26,230 nucleotides of DNA from a virus. A program made the position numbers and the translations under genes. Below, piece by piece: positions 7,198 to 14,127 of this stretch; position 1 is the first letter of the stretch, and each line of letters opens with the position of its first letter. The notes beneath the pieces are model-generated. The model was not told the DNA's origin, searched no databases, and saw only the letters and a list, made by a program, of their open reading frames with translations. The stretch is from IMG/VR virus record IMGVR_UViG_3300031851_000151, positions 1 through 26,230 of that record. The stretch is one strand, 5' to 3'.

Positions 7198-7488
7198 CTA
7201 CTTACGTTTCTTACGAGATCCGTACATGGTTTGTACCTGTTTTTTACAAGCATCATGCCAGTATATTCCTGAATCCCTCAATCGCTCATTCGCTCTTCGA
7301 AGTCTTTCAAGTTTACGTTCAAATGCTTTGTATTTTGTCTGTGATAATTCATTACCAATTAATTTTTCTAACTGATTTAGAACATCGTCAATCGCTGGAC
7401 AAGTGATGTCAGGCACCTTTGGTGCTTTCTTTCTAATTTTGCCCCACGATAATCGAAATTTCTTCTGTGATCCTGGTATCAAAAACAT
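7198..7488 (-). CDS. Basic hypothetical protein, 96 aa
   Basis: The start at 7488 (MFLIPGSQKKFRLSWG) has GGGAG 5 bases upstream; a GTG six bases earlier is too close to that site. The protein is strongly basic with a long helical and probably coiled middle (FERKLERLRRANERLRDSG), a Cys at CPAIDD and another at HDACKK, and ends in GSRKKRK. It may bind nucleic acid, but no family is recognised. It lies between the tmRNA gene and the nuclease, and may be read through from the tmRNA promoter. Confidence 0.6.
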   Translation of the reverse strand: MFLIPGSQKKFRLSWGKIRKKAPKVPDITCPAIDDVLNQLEKLIGNELSQTKYKAFERKLERLRRANERLRDSGIYWHDACKKQVQTMYGSRKKRK

Positions 7489-7549
7489 ATACACTCCCTA
7501 TAAATTGTTAATACTACAAATTATTTACTAATCAATATTGCCGAATGAA

Positions 7550-7885
7550 GTGCTACTATAAGTTTTCGTAGCAGATTATAGAGTGCCCCACTTCTGTTGC
7601 AAGGCAGGGGCCGCCCCTGAAATTGTTGGTTATTACGCCGCTAATCTCAATTCAGACATACCAACTGTTAAGTCAGCAAATCCTAATGCTTTTTTGTTTG
7701 CATTTATAAACTTGGCCGTTACCTCGTTCCAACTGGATAAACTCCACATCTCTTTACACGCCCGTCGATCCTAGTTCACCCCCGGAAGGGATTACATAAG
7801 CCACCAAGTAATAAATTGGTGGAGGTGGTCGGTACTGCCCCGACGTCCGCAACGTTTATTTCAAATGCTTCAACGTCTACAAATA
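7550..7885 (-). ncRNA. ssrA: Circularly permuted (two-piece, alphaproteobacterial-type) tmRNA
   Basis: Read on the minus strand, the acceptor piece comes first: CGGACG, a 5-bp T-arm (7844-7840 with 7832-7828) and CACCTCC-A-CCA ending at 7817 (CCA encoded). A 33-base intervening sequence follows (7816-7784). The coding piece then begins at 7783 with GGGGGTGAACTAGGATCGAC. The two acceptor strands pair over 7 bp with G-U at the third pair, the alanine identity element. GTTTAT near 7740 can pair with ATAAAC near 7856 (helix P2). The tag frame starts at GCA (7701), has 22 codons, ends SELRLAA and is closed by TAA TAA (7635-7630) followed by CC, as in E. coli. A GC-rich hairpin (7605-7619) follows. 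The T-loop lacks the usual TTCRA. The piece ends at 7550/7885 are estimates. It rescues stalled ribosomes and tags peptides for proteolysis. Confidence 0.9.
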
Positions 7886-7929
7886 TATTTAAGCACAAGG
7901 TTGACAATTTGTCAACCATATCGTAATAT
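7886..7929. promoter_or_regulatory. Palindromic divergent promoter (tmRNA leftward, small-gene operon rightward)
   Basis: A 9-bp inverted repeat with one central base, GGTTGACAATTTGTCAACC (7899-7917), places a TTGACA hexamer on each strand. On the plus strand TTGACA (7901-7906), a 17-base spacer and TAATAT (7924-7929) drive the gene at 7935. On the minus strand TTGACA (7915-7910), an 18-base spacer and TAAATA (7891-7886) drive the tmRNA. The two -35 boxes share the palindrome, so polymerases would compete; the palindrome could also be an operator. Confidence 0.75.
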
Positions 7930-7934
7930 ATTGA

Positions 7935-8210
7935 ATGCAAACAGAAAAAAGTAAAAGAAAACTTTCAATAAAAATCACAGACTTGAAAGAATTTGAGGAG
8001 ATAAAGGAGGGTTTATCCTTCAAGAAGATAATTAAAAGCGTTCAAGGTGGACTTCCAAAAGGAACTACTGAGATCAGTGTTGAATACACTAACCGAAAAG
8101 GACAGAAAATTGCTAGAATGCAGAAGGTCCCAATTGGTAGAAAAGTGAGACAGGCTGAACTCCAAGAGAAAAAGAGAGCGGCCTTAAAAGCGAAATTAGT
8201 TAGACGTTAA
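7935..8210 (+). CDS. Basic hypothetical protein, 91 aa
   Basis: The family is not recognised. The protein is strongly basic at both ends (MQTEKSKRKLSIKITDLKEF; KKRAALKAKLVRR) with a central LPKGTTEISVEYTNRKGQ that looks like beta strands, which could suit RNA or DNA binding. The ATG lies only 5 bases after the -10 box, so the predicted transcript would begin at or next to the start codon and be leaderless; no upstream ribosome site exists. It heads a rightward run of four small genes. An 8-base tandem repeat (GACGTTAA, 8203-8218) spans the stop. Confidence 0.7.
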   Translation: MQTEKSKRKLSIKITDLKEFEEIKEGLSFKKIIKSVQGGLPKGTTEISVEYTNRKGQKIARMQKVPIGRKVRQAELQEKKRAALKAKLVRR

Positions 8211-8271
8211 GACGTTAAGAGAGTATAAGTTTGTGGCATTAAAGGTTAGAAAGTTGATAGTAAGATTAAGA

Positions 8272-8388
8272 ATGTGGTATGCAGATGTGCGTGGACATCA
8301 CGGACACCGATGGGACTACGAGCCAGGCGAGAACTATCTTGGCATGAAAAAAAGCAATTACTGGAAGAGAAATCACAAAGACCAATGA
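8272..8388 (+). CDS. Very small hypothetical protein, 38 aa
   Basis: The reading frame gives MWYADVRGHHGHRWDYEPGE followed by NYLGMKKSNYWKRNHKDQ: an aromatic, His-rich composition unlike random translation. Its TGA overlaps the ATG of the next gene (ATGA), supporting real translation. An in-frame GTG at 8233 could extend it by 13 residues; neither start has a strong ribosome site. Another frame over the same bases gives an Arg/Cys-rich sequence that looks like a shadow. Function unknown. Confidence 0.45.
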   Translation: MWYADVRGHHGHRWDYEPGENYLGMKKSNYWKRNHKDQ

Positions 8389-8474
8389 CTACAAAATGGA
8401 TAGTGTGCATTATATCAATCTACACAATGTTGTTAATTTACGGAACTTACATTAAATTTTGGGGAGTAGCATAA
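8385..8474 (+). CDS. Tiny single-pass membrane protein, 29 aa
   Basis: The ORF reads MTTKWIVCIISIYTMLLIYG then TYIKFWGVA: almost entirely one hydrophobic helix. It is coupled by overlaps at both ends: ATGA with the preceding gene and TAATG with the following gene. Function unknown. The overlap chain is the main support; the length alone would not be enough. Confidence 0.5.
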   Translation: MTTKWIVCIISIYTMLLIYGTYIKFWGVA

Positions 8475-8665
8475 TGTGGCCATACACTGATGAAGAAATG
8501 TCTTGGGTTTCAGGACAATCAATACCTACAAAGAAGAAAAGAGTTAGCAATCAAACAGCAGACGGACAGCCACCTAAAACACAGGATTATCGTAAGCATG
8601 ATTGGGCAATCAAAACTACTATCGAAGTAGACGGCAAACACTACGTGGTGCCAGTACAAATATAA
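8474..8665 (+). CDS. Small hydrophilic hypothetical protein, 63 aa
   Basis: The start at 8474 (MWPYTDEEMSWVSGQSIPTK) has GGGGAG 7 bases upstream and overlaps the previous stop by one base; a start at 8459 would overlap more and lacks this site. The middle is basic and probably flexible, and the C-terminus (HDWAIKTTIEVDGKHYVVPV) resembles two short beta strands. No family is recognised. It is the last gene of the rightward run and ends 4 bases from the stop of a leftward gene, with no clear terminator between. Confidence 0.6.
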   Translation: MWPYTDEEMSWVSGQSIPTKKKRVSNQTADGQPPKTQDYRKHDWAIKTTIEVDGKHYVVPVQI

Positions 8666-8669
8666 TTGA

Positions 8670-8765
8670 TTAAAATATTCCTGTATATCCAGGTTTCATA
8701 AAAATAGCAAGAAATAACAAAGCCAATATCAGTATTGCTGTAAACCAGTAACTGTTGGGATTCAT
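8670..8765 (-). CDS. Tiny single-pass membrane protein, 31 aa
   Basis: The ORF reads MNPNSYWFTAILILALLFLA then IFMKPGYTGIF, with one hydrophobic helix from about residue 7 to 23. A strong AAGGAG lies 5 bases before the ATG, and the gene directly follows the 405-aa protein, so it is probably the last gene of that late operon. Its size and layout would fit a small phage membrane protein such as a holin-like or lysis accessory protein, but the function is not shown. Confidence 0.6.
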   Translation of the reverse strand: MNPNSYWFTAILILALLFLAIFMKPGYTGIF

Positions 8766-8774
8766 AATATCTCC

Positions 8775-9992
8775 TTACGATAGTGTATCTGTTGCTTGAC
8801 TGTTTTCTAATTCTTTTTTAATACTGTCAACGTCATGTTTGTTCATGTTGTCTAACAATAATTTGCTTTGAGAATATGTTGATAATCCTTCTACTTCTAT
8901 ACTTAATAGTTCACAGGCTTTTTCAATCAGTTGTTCGGTTGTTTTATTTTGATTGGAAATAACTGATGAAAGTCTTGTATCTCTTAATAATTTTTTTGCA
9001 ACAGATACTAAATCATGATGGTTTAACACATCAGGTAATCCTCTTAATCGTAACACTTGTTCCACTGTTGAATCATTACTGCTGTCTGACGTGTAATTGT
9101 ATATTGGATTGTAATTATTTTTCCGTGAATCGTATTTAGAATAATAATCTTGCCATTCAGTACTGCCTGATGATTGTTGTATAATGTCTTTTAGTTTAGT
9201 ATTTTCTGCCAGTGAAACATAACTTTGAGTGTTGACTAAACTTTTGACATATGCTCTTATGCCTCCGATGTTCGTAACTTCTTTAGTTATTTGGTCATTA
9301 ACCGTTGTTCTGTTTGTTGTTAAACTTGTTCTCCAAGTTAGATATGGTTCTGATGCTAATGCGTTATCTAAATTTGTTTGTGCTGTTGATACTGCACTTG
9401 CAAATGTGTTTAAAGTTTGTTGAAAATCTGTAGAATCATCTTTAACAGAATCTATAAAATTAATTAGGTTTGTTATTGCTGTTCTGTATGCTGTATCTGT
9501 TGCCATACTTGCATTGTTAATCGATGTTAAATTATCTCTAATAGTATTCATGTTTGGTCTAATAGATAATCGTAGAGTACCAAAGTAATCATCTACACCC
9601 TTACCAATACTATCTGCTGTGTTTCCAAACAATGATGGAACTAAAGAGTCGATGGAATTTGTTAATTGCATATGTTCTAAGAACGTTCCTCTATCTCCGC
9701 TACCTACCACATTCTCATCACCTAGTTCGCCTGTTAAAATTTTATCTGTGTGTATATCTAGATCATCAAACAGTTGTCCAATGTTTAAGTAAGGTTTACT
9801 ATTAATTGTATTTTTTAAATCTGTTTTTTGTGAAGTTGTTAGTACTGTGTTTGTACGAATTTTTTGTGCTAGTGAATACGAAAGTGTTGCGTAACCTTTG
9901 TTGGTATCGGCAATCAAAACATTCACAGCATTGTTGCTTAGGTTTGGTGACTTCTCTGCTAATGATTTTAATCCTTGTTTTACTCTAGCCAT
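8775..9992 (-). CDS. Probable virion structural protein, function unknown
   Basis: This 405-aa protein is rich in Asn, Thr, Ser and Asp with long amphipathic helical stretches (TNLINFIDSVKDDSTDFQQT; TAQTNLDNALASEPYLTWRT) and no enzyme motif I can recognise. GGAG lies 7 bases before the ATG, and it follows the PAAR protein by 2 bases, so the two are surely cotranscribed. In T4-like phages PAAR proteins cap the baseplate spike, which makes a baseplate or tail-associated role likely. This is inference from context only. Confidence 0.6.
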   Translation of the reverse strand: MARVKQGLKSLAEKSPNLSNNAVNVLIADTNKGYATLSYSLAQKIRTNTVLTTSQKTDLKNTINSKPYLNIGQLFDDLDIHTDKILTGELGDENVVGSGDRGTFLEHMQLTNSIDSLVPSLFGNTADSIGKGVDDYFGTLRLSIRPNMNTIRDNLTSINNASMATDTAYRTAITNLINFIDSVKDDSTDFQQTLNTFASAVSTAQTNLDNALASEPYLTWRTSLTTNRTTVNDQITKEVTNIGGIRAYVKSLVNTQSYVSLAENTKLKDIIQQSSGSTEWQDYYSKYDSRKNNYNPIYNYTSDSSNDSTVEQVLRLRGLPDVLNHHDLVSVAKKLLRDTRLSSVISNQNKTTEQLIEKACELLSIEVEGLSTYSQSKLLLDNMNKHDVDSIKKELENSQATDTLS

Positions 9993-9994
9993 TG

Positions 9995-10363
9995 TTATGC
10001 TCCACCTTCGCCAAAATTACTGCCATCGTCTGGAACAAGTGATTCACTAGTGTTATCTTTTGATCCACTTCCACCATTAGCAAATACATTTGGTGATCCT
10101 TCGGCAACTGATGTACAACCTGCTATTGGATCTCCTATTCTACCTACTGGTATTCCTTCTGCAAATACATTAGGAGAACCTTTTGCGATCGGTGCCTGAT
10201 GATTTAAACAGATTGGTGGTGCAGGAAACAAATGTCCTGTGTTGTTGTGTCCTTCGCATGACACTTCTATTCCGTTGCAGAACACAGTCTTAACATGGCC
10301 TTCTCTGACCATGCCTGAACAATGTGATACGTCTGCGTCTCCTACTCTTGTTATTGCTGGCAT
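9995..10363 (-). CDS. PAAR-repeat tail-spike tip protein
   Basis: This 122-aa protein carries PAAR-type repeats: ITRVGDADVSHCSG and EGHVKTVFCNGIEVSC (4-36), then two near copies, GSPNVFAEGIPVGRIGDPIAGC (62-83) and GSPNVFANGG (89-98). His and Cys residues (H14, H23, H39, H44, C52, H55) could supply the ligands that bind a metal ion at the tip, as in T4 gp5.4. PAAR proteins form the sharp cone on the central spike that pierces the outer membrane. The acidic, Gly/Ser-rich C-terminal tail is probably flexible. A perfect TATAAATA late promoter ends 5 bases before the ATG, and no ribosome site is seen. Confidence 0.9.
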   Translation of the reverse strand: MPAITRVGDADVSHCSGMVREGHVKTVFCNGIEVSCEGHNNTGHLFPAPPICLNHQAPIAKGSPNVFAEGIPVGRIGDPIAGCTSVAEGSPNVFANGGSGSKDNTSESLVPDDGSNFGEGGA

Positions 10364-10368
10364 ACCAA

Positions 10369-10376
10369 TATTTATA
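10369..10376 (-). promoter_or_regulatory. T4-type late promoter of the PAAR gene
   Basis: A perfect TATAAATA on the minus strand. In T4 the octamer occupies about -13 to -6, which would put the transcript start exactly on the A of the PAAR ATG at 10363. Confidence 0.75.
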
Positions 10377-10394
10377 GTAGAAAATAATGTACTA

Positions 10395-11495
10395 TTATAA
10401 TGAGAACTTGCTGAATTGTTTTTTCTTGATATCTTGCTTAATACCGCCTACGATGTACGATTCAACTTCAGTTTCTTGTGGTGCTACTTGTACACCTTTA
10501 GATGACAACCAATGTTGTGTCCATGGTAAAGGGTTTGCGTTTGCTGGTATGTCGTATATTGGATCAAAACCAATTGCTTTTAATCTTTTGTTTGCAATCC
10601 ATTCTACGTATGAAGCAAGTAATCTTTCGTTCAATCCAATGATAGATCCATCTTTGAACAAATGCCTTGCCCATGCTTTTTCTTCATCAATACATTTTTT
10701 AAACATTTCAACAACTTGCTTGTCACATGACTTCATTATCTTAAGCATATCTTTATCATCACCTTTTTGCCATGCTTTGATCACGTGTGTTGTTAAGTTT
10801 AAGTGTGTTGCTTCATCTCTTGCAATCAACGATAATAGTTTTGCTGAACCTTCCATAAGTTTAAGTTCACCAAATGCAAATGTACAAGCAAATGAAACAT
10901 AAAATCTTAAACCTTCTAAGATGTTTACGTTTATCATTGCAAGATATAATTGTTTCTTGACCTCAAGTATATCGCCTTTGCCTTTGACAAAATAGTCTTG
11001 TGCTAACTTACCAAATGCATCGTAATTTTGTGTAACTGATTGTGCTCTTTTAAGTATTTCATCATCATGAAGAATAGTATCAAAAACTTCTGCTGGGTTT
11101 GAGTAAACGTTTTTCATTATGTGAGTGTATGCTCTTGAGTGTATTGTTTCGAAAAAGTCCCAAGTTACAACACAACCTTCGAGTTCTGGATTAGAAACAT
11201 AAGGTAAAAAATTTAAACATGGACCTCTGCCTTGCACAGAATCTAATAGTGTTTGATACTTTAAATTTGCTGTAAAAATATGTTTTTGTTCTGGTCTAAA
11301 CTGTTGAAAGTCTGCTCTATCTTTTTGCAGTGATACTTCTTCTGGTCTCCAAAAATATCCTAACATTGTTTGGTTAAGTTTATCAAACTGAGGATACTTC
11401 ATGTTATCGTATCTTTGTATTGCTAGATCTTCGCCAAAGAACATTGGTTGTTTCATCCAGTCTACATTATTGGTATTAAAAATTGTCTTTGTCAT
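10395..11495 (-). CDS. nrdB: Class Ia ribonucleotide reductase, beta subunit
   Basis: NrdB houses the diferric-tyrosyl radical that is passed to NrdA for reduction of ribonucleotides to deoxyribonucleotides. All radical-site residues are visible by motif: LLDSVQGRGP (Asp ligand), WDFFETIHSRAYTHI (Glu and His ligands and the radical Tyr), NILEGLRFY (Glu) and RDEATHL (Glu, His). Length is normal for the family (366 aa). The ATG at 11495 is preferred over an in-frame GTG at 11501, with AGG 5 bases upstream. It follows nrdA by 10 bases. A TATAAATA octamer overlaps the nrdA stop and could give a separate late transcript. Confidence 0.97.
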   Translation of the reverse strand: MTKTIFNTNNVDWMKQPMFFGEDLAIQRYDNMKYPQFDKLNQTMLGYFWRPEEVSLQKDRADFQQFRPEQKHIFTANLKYQTLLDSVQGRGPCLNFLPYVSNPELEGCVVTWDFFETIHSRAYTHIMKNVYSNPAEVFDTILHDDEILKRAQSVTQNYDAFGKLAQDYFVKGKGDILEVKKQLYLAMINVNILEGLRFYVSFACTFAFGELKLMEGSAKLLSLIARDEATHLNLTTHVIKAWQKGDDKDMLKIMKSCDKQVVEMFKKCIDEEKAWARHLFKDGSIIGLNERLLASYVEWIANKRLKAIGFDPIYDIPANANPLPWTQHWLSSKGVQVAPQETEVESYIVGGIKQDIKKKQFSKFSL

Positions 11496-11502
11496 GGGCA
11501 CC

Positions 11503-11510
11503 TATTTATA
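11503..11510 (-). promoter_or_regulatory. Possible T4-type late promoter of nrdB
   Basis: A perfect TATAAATA overlapping the nrdA stop codon and ending 7 bases before the nrdB ATG. It may be fortuitous because it includes the stop, but the spacing matches other genes here. Confidence 0.5.
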
Positions 11511-13968
11511 TTGTACAGGCTTCACATTCGCCGTCATCTTCTGCGTTATTTTCATACAGATTTTCGACAGCAGGTTCTAAACCATTTACTACGTGTAAGC
11601 CATTTGCGTGAGTTTTTAAATCCATTTCTACTTCTTCGCCGGCATCTTCTTCAACTACTGCCATTAATCCTGCAGGTTGTACTTCTTCCTCTTCGCCTTT
11701 AAAGTCGTAGGTGTTTTGATAGTAAGATGTTTTCCATCCAAGTTTGTATGCTGTTAACATATCATGAGCCATTGCTGATAGTGGTACTTCATTGTTTTCA
11801 AACTTCAACGGATTGTATGACCAGTTGCCAGATATGGCTTGATCAAAATATTTCTGCATCATAGACACAATGTTAATGTATCCTTCGTTGCTCGGCATTT
11901 CCCATAACAGAGTGTAATCGTTTTTAAGTTTAGGAAAGCCAGGAACTATTTGTTTTAGTGGTCCTTTTTTAGATTTTTTAATTGATAATAATGCTCTAGG
12001 TGGTTCTATTCCATTTGTTGCGTTACTGACAACGGAAGAACTTTCTGAGGGCATCTGTGCCGATAGTGTTGAATGTCTCAATCCATGTTTTGCAATATCT
12101 TTTCTTAGACTCTCCCATGCCATTCTCTGTTTGTGTGGCACGATCTCATCTACTTCTTTCTTGTAGTGATCTATTGGCAGTTGTCCATCTGCATATTTTG
12201 TTCTATCAAATTTATCACACTTGCCTTTTTCTTGTGCAAGTTCATTTGATGCTTTTAATAGATAAAATTGGAATGCTTCGGACAATCTATCTACTGATTC
12301 CCATGCCTTTTTATCGCTGTATCCATAGCCTAATTTTGCTAGATAGTGTGCTAGGCCTATATAACCCACACCCAAACTTCTCCTAGCCTTAGTGCTTATC
12401 TCTGCCGCTTTAACGGGGTAATCTTGATAGTCGATGATCTCGTCCAGTGCTCTTACACTTAGGTTACATAAGTTTTCTAACTCAGATACATCATTGATAG
12501 TACCCACATTTATTGCTGAAAGAATACATAATGCAATCTCTCCTTCGGGGTCGTGTATGTCTTGTATGGGTGTTGTAGGTAGTGTAATTTCTTGACATAA
12601 GTTTGACATAGAAACTTTGTCTTTAAACGAAGAATGAGAATTACAGTGATCAATATTCATTATATAGATACGTCCTGTCTCTGCTCTTTCTTTTAGTAAA
12701 TCAAAGAACAAGTCTTGTGCCGGCATAGTTTTTTTAGGTATGCTGTCGTCTTTTTCATATTTTTTGTACAATGCATCAAATTTATCTGTACCAAATGCAT
12801 CATATAATCCTGGTACTTGATGTGGAGAAAACAATGTAATGTCTTCCTCATTAATAAATCTTTCATAGAACAGTTTAGATAATTGTATCGAGTAATCCAT
12901 TCTTCTTACTCTGTTATCTTCTGTACCTTTGTTATTTTTTAATACAAGTATGTCTTCGATCTCTTGGTGCCATATAGGAAAGTGTACTGTTGCGTTGCCT
13001 CCACGTACTCCGTTTTGTGTGCAACATCTCACAGTCGATTCGAATTTTTTTAGAAACGGAATCACTCCTGTGTGTGCTACTTCCCCACCTCTTATCTTAG
13101 AGTTGATTGCTCTGATACGTCCTGCGTTGATTCCTATACCTGCTCTTCTGGCAACATATAAACCTATTGCCATGTCACTTGAGAATATAGAAGGCAATGA
13201 ATCATCACTGTCAACTAAAACGCAAGAAGCAAATTGTCTGATAGGTGTTCTTACTCCTGACATAACCGGAGTTGGGATATTAATTTTGTGTAATGAGATA
13301 GCGTCATAATATTTTTTAATATATGATAGTCTAGTTTTCTTAGGATAGTTGGCAAATAGAGTTGCCGCAATCATCATGTACATATCTTGAGGAGTTTCAT
13401 ACAATGTGCCTGAACTTCTATCTTGTACAAGATATTTGTCTACAACTTGTCTTAGTCCTGCGTATGTAAAATTTAAATCTCTTTCTCTTTTTATCCATGT
13501 GTTTAGTTTTTTAATTTCTGTAGATGTATAATTTTCAACAATGCCTTTGTCGTAAACACCTAGTCTAATATTTCTGACAATTAATTTTAGTAAAGGAACA
13601 TATTCGTACTGTCCGTGTGCTTCTTTTCTTACATCATAAGATAAAAGTCTTGCCGCGGCGTATTGATAGTTGGGTGCATCTAAAGATATAAGATCATTTG
13701 CCGAACGCACTAAAACATTTTGTATGTCTTTGGTTGTCATGCCATCATAGAACTGTATGTTGGCATTCATTTCTATTTGTGATGCTGATACACCCGAAAG
13801 ACCTTCGCAGGCTTCTTCTACAACAAAATGAATTTTGTTGATATCTAAGTTTTCATACTTGCCATCTCTTTTTAGAACTTTCAAGTTTGCGTTGTTGGCA
13901 GTATTCATTACTCTTTTGCTTTTTATTCCTGGTGTCTGTAAATTTTTTTGTGTTGTTGTTAAAGTCAT
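11506..13968 (-). CDS. nrdA: Class Ia ribonucleotide reductase, alpha subunit
   Basis: NrdA is the catalytic subunit that reduces ribonucleoside diphosphates. The N-terminal ATP-cone is present (LKVLKRDGKYENLDINKIHF). The active-site cysteines appear in ASCVLVDSDD, MSNLCQEI (with the Asn and Glu of N-L-C-x-E) and IALCILS; the radical-transfer Tyr pair in TSYYQNTYD; and the C-terminal Cys pair in GECEACTI. The full frame gives 820 aa. A start at 13908 (MNTANNANLKVLKRDG, 800 aa) aligns better with the E. coli start and leaves the extra 20 residues unexplained; I keep the longer frame but rate both as possible. A host-type promoter lies at 14042-14070. Confidence 0.96.
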   Translation of the reverse strand: MTLTTTQKNLQTPGIKSKRVMNTANNANLKVLKRDGKYENLDINKIHFVVEEACEGLSGVSASQIEMNANIQFYDGMTTKDIQNVLVRSANDLISLDAPNYQYAAARLLSYDVRKEAHGQYEYVPLLKLIVRNIRLGVYDKGIVENYTSTEIKKLNTWIKRERDLNFTYAGLRQVVDKYLVQDRSSGTLYETPQDMYMMIAATLFANYPKKTRLSYIKKYYDAISLHKINIPTPVMSGVRTPIRQFASCVLVDSDDSLPSIFSSDMAIGLYVARRAGIGINAGRIRAINSKIRGGEVAHTGVIPFLKKFESTVRCCTQNGVRGGNATVHFPIWHQEIEDILVLKNNKGTEDNRVRRMDYSIQLSKLFYERFINEEDITLFSPHQVPGLYDAFGTDKFDALYKKYEKDDSIPKKTMPAQDLFFDLLKERAETGRIYIMNIDHCNSHSSFKDKVSMSNLCQEITLPTTPIQDIHDPEGEIALCILSAINVGTINDVSELENLCNLSVRALDEIIDYQDYPVKAAEISTKARRSLGVGYIGLAHYLAKLGYGYSDKKAWESVDRLSEAFQFYLLKASNELAQEKGKCDKFDRTKYADGQLPIDHYKKEVDEIVPHKQRMAWESLRKDIAKHGLRHSTLSAQMPSESSSVVSNATNGIEPPRALLSIKKSKKGPLKQIVPGFPKLKNDYTLLWEMPSNEGYINIVSMMQKYFDQAISGNWSYNPLKFENNEVPLSAMAHDMLTAYKLGWKTSYYQNTYDFKGEEEEVQPAGLMAVVEEDAGEEVEMDLKTHANGLHVVNGLEPAVENLYENNAEDDGECEACTI

Positions 13969-14041
13969 ATTTATCGTAATCTTCCAATCTCCATTGTATA
14001 TAAAACTACGGCTTCGTTTTACATTTTTTTAATGTATTACT

Positions 14042-14070
14042 ATTATAAAAGATTAATTTATGTTTGTCTA
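14042..14070 (-). promoter_or_regulatory. Host-type promoter of nrdA-nrdB
   Basis: On the minus strand TAGACA (14070-14065), a 17-base spacer and TATAAT (14047-14042). The start point would be near 14035, leaving a leader of about 67 bases to 13968 or 127 to 13908. A small hairpin (TAAAAC/GTTTTA, 14000-14020) lies in the leader. This fits early or middle expression of RNR. Confidence 0.7.
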
Positions 14071-14127
14071 TTGATTAATTATATTTGTATATAATAAAAT
14101 GTGTACAACCTACAATTTTATTGTAAG

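Noticed and set aside
7551-7573. Rho-independent terminator after the tmRNA
   Set aside because: A 6-bp TGCTAC/GTAGCA hairpin is present but is not followed by a T-run on the minus strand; it may be part of the RNA structure.
7583-7774. Open frame of 63 codons on the plus strand
   Set aside because: It lies wholly over the tmRNA on the opposite strand; the length follows from the structured RNA sequence and there is no ribosome site or family match.
8274-8384. Arg/Cys-rich N-terminal extension of the 29-aa membrane protein from a GTG at 8274
   Set aside because: The other frame over these bases (38-aa ORF from 8272) has more protein-like composition and ends in an ATGA overlap with the membrane protein.
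13958-13975. TAAATA motif at the nrdA start as a late promoter
   Set aside because: The motif overlaps the ATG at 13968, so transcripts would start inside the gene; a better host-type promoter lies at 14042-14070. It could only matter if translation starts at 13908.
14107-14127. Hairpin (ACAAT/ATTGT) after the tail spike as a terminator
   Set aside because: The stem is short and AT-only and no T-run follows, so it is too weak to call.
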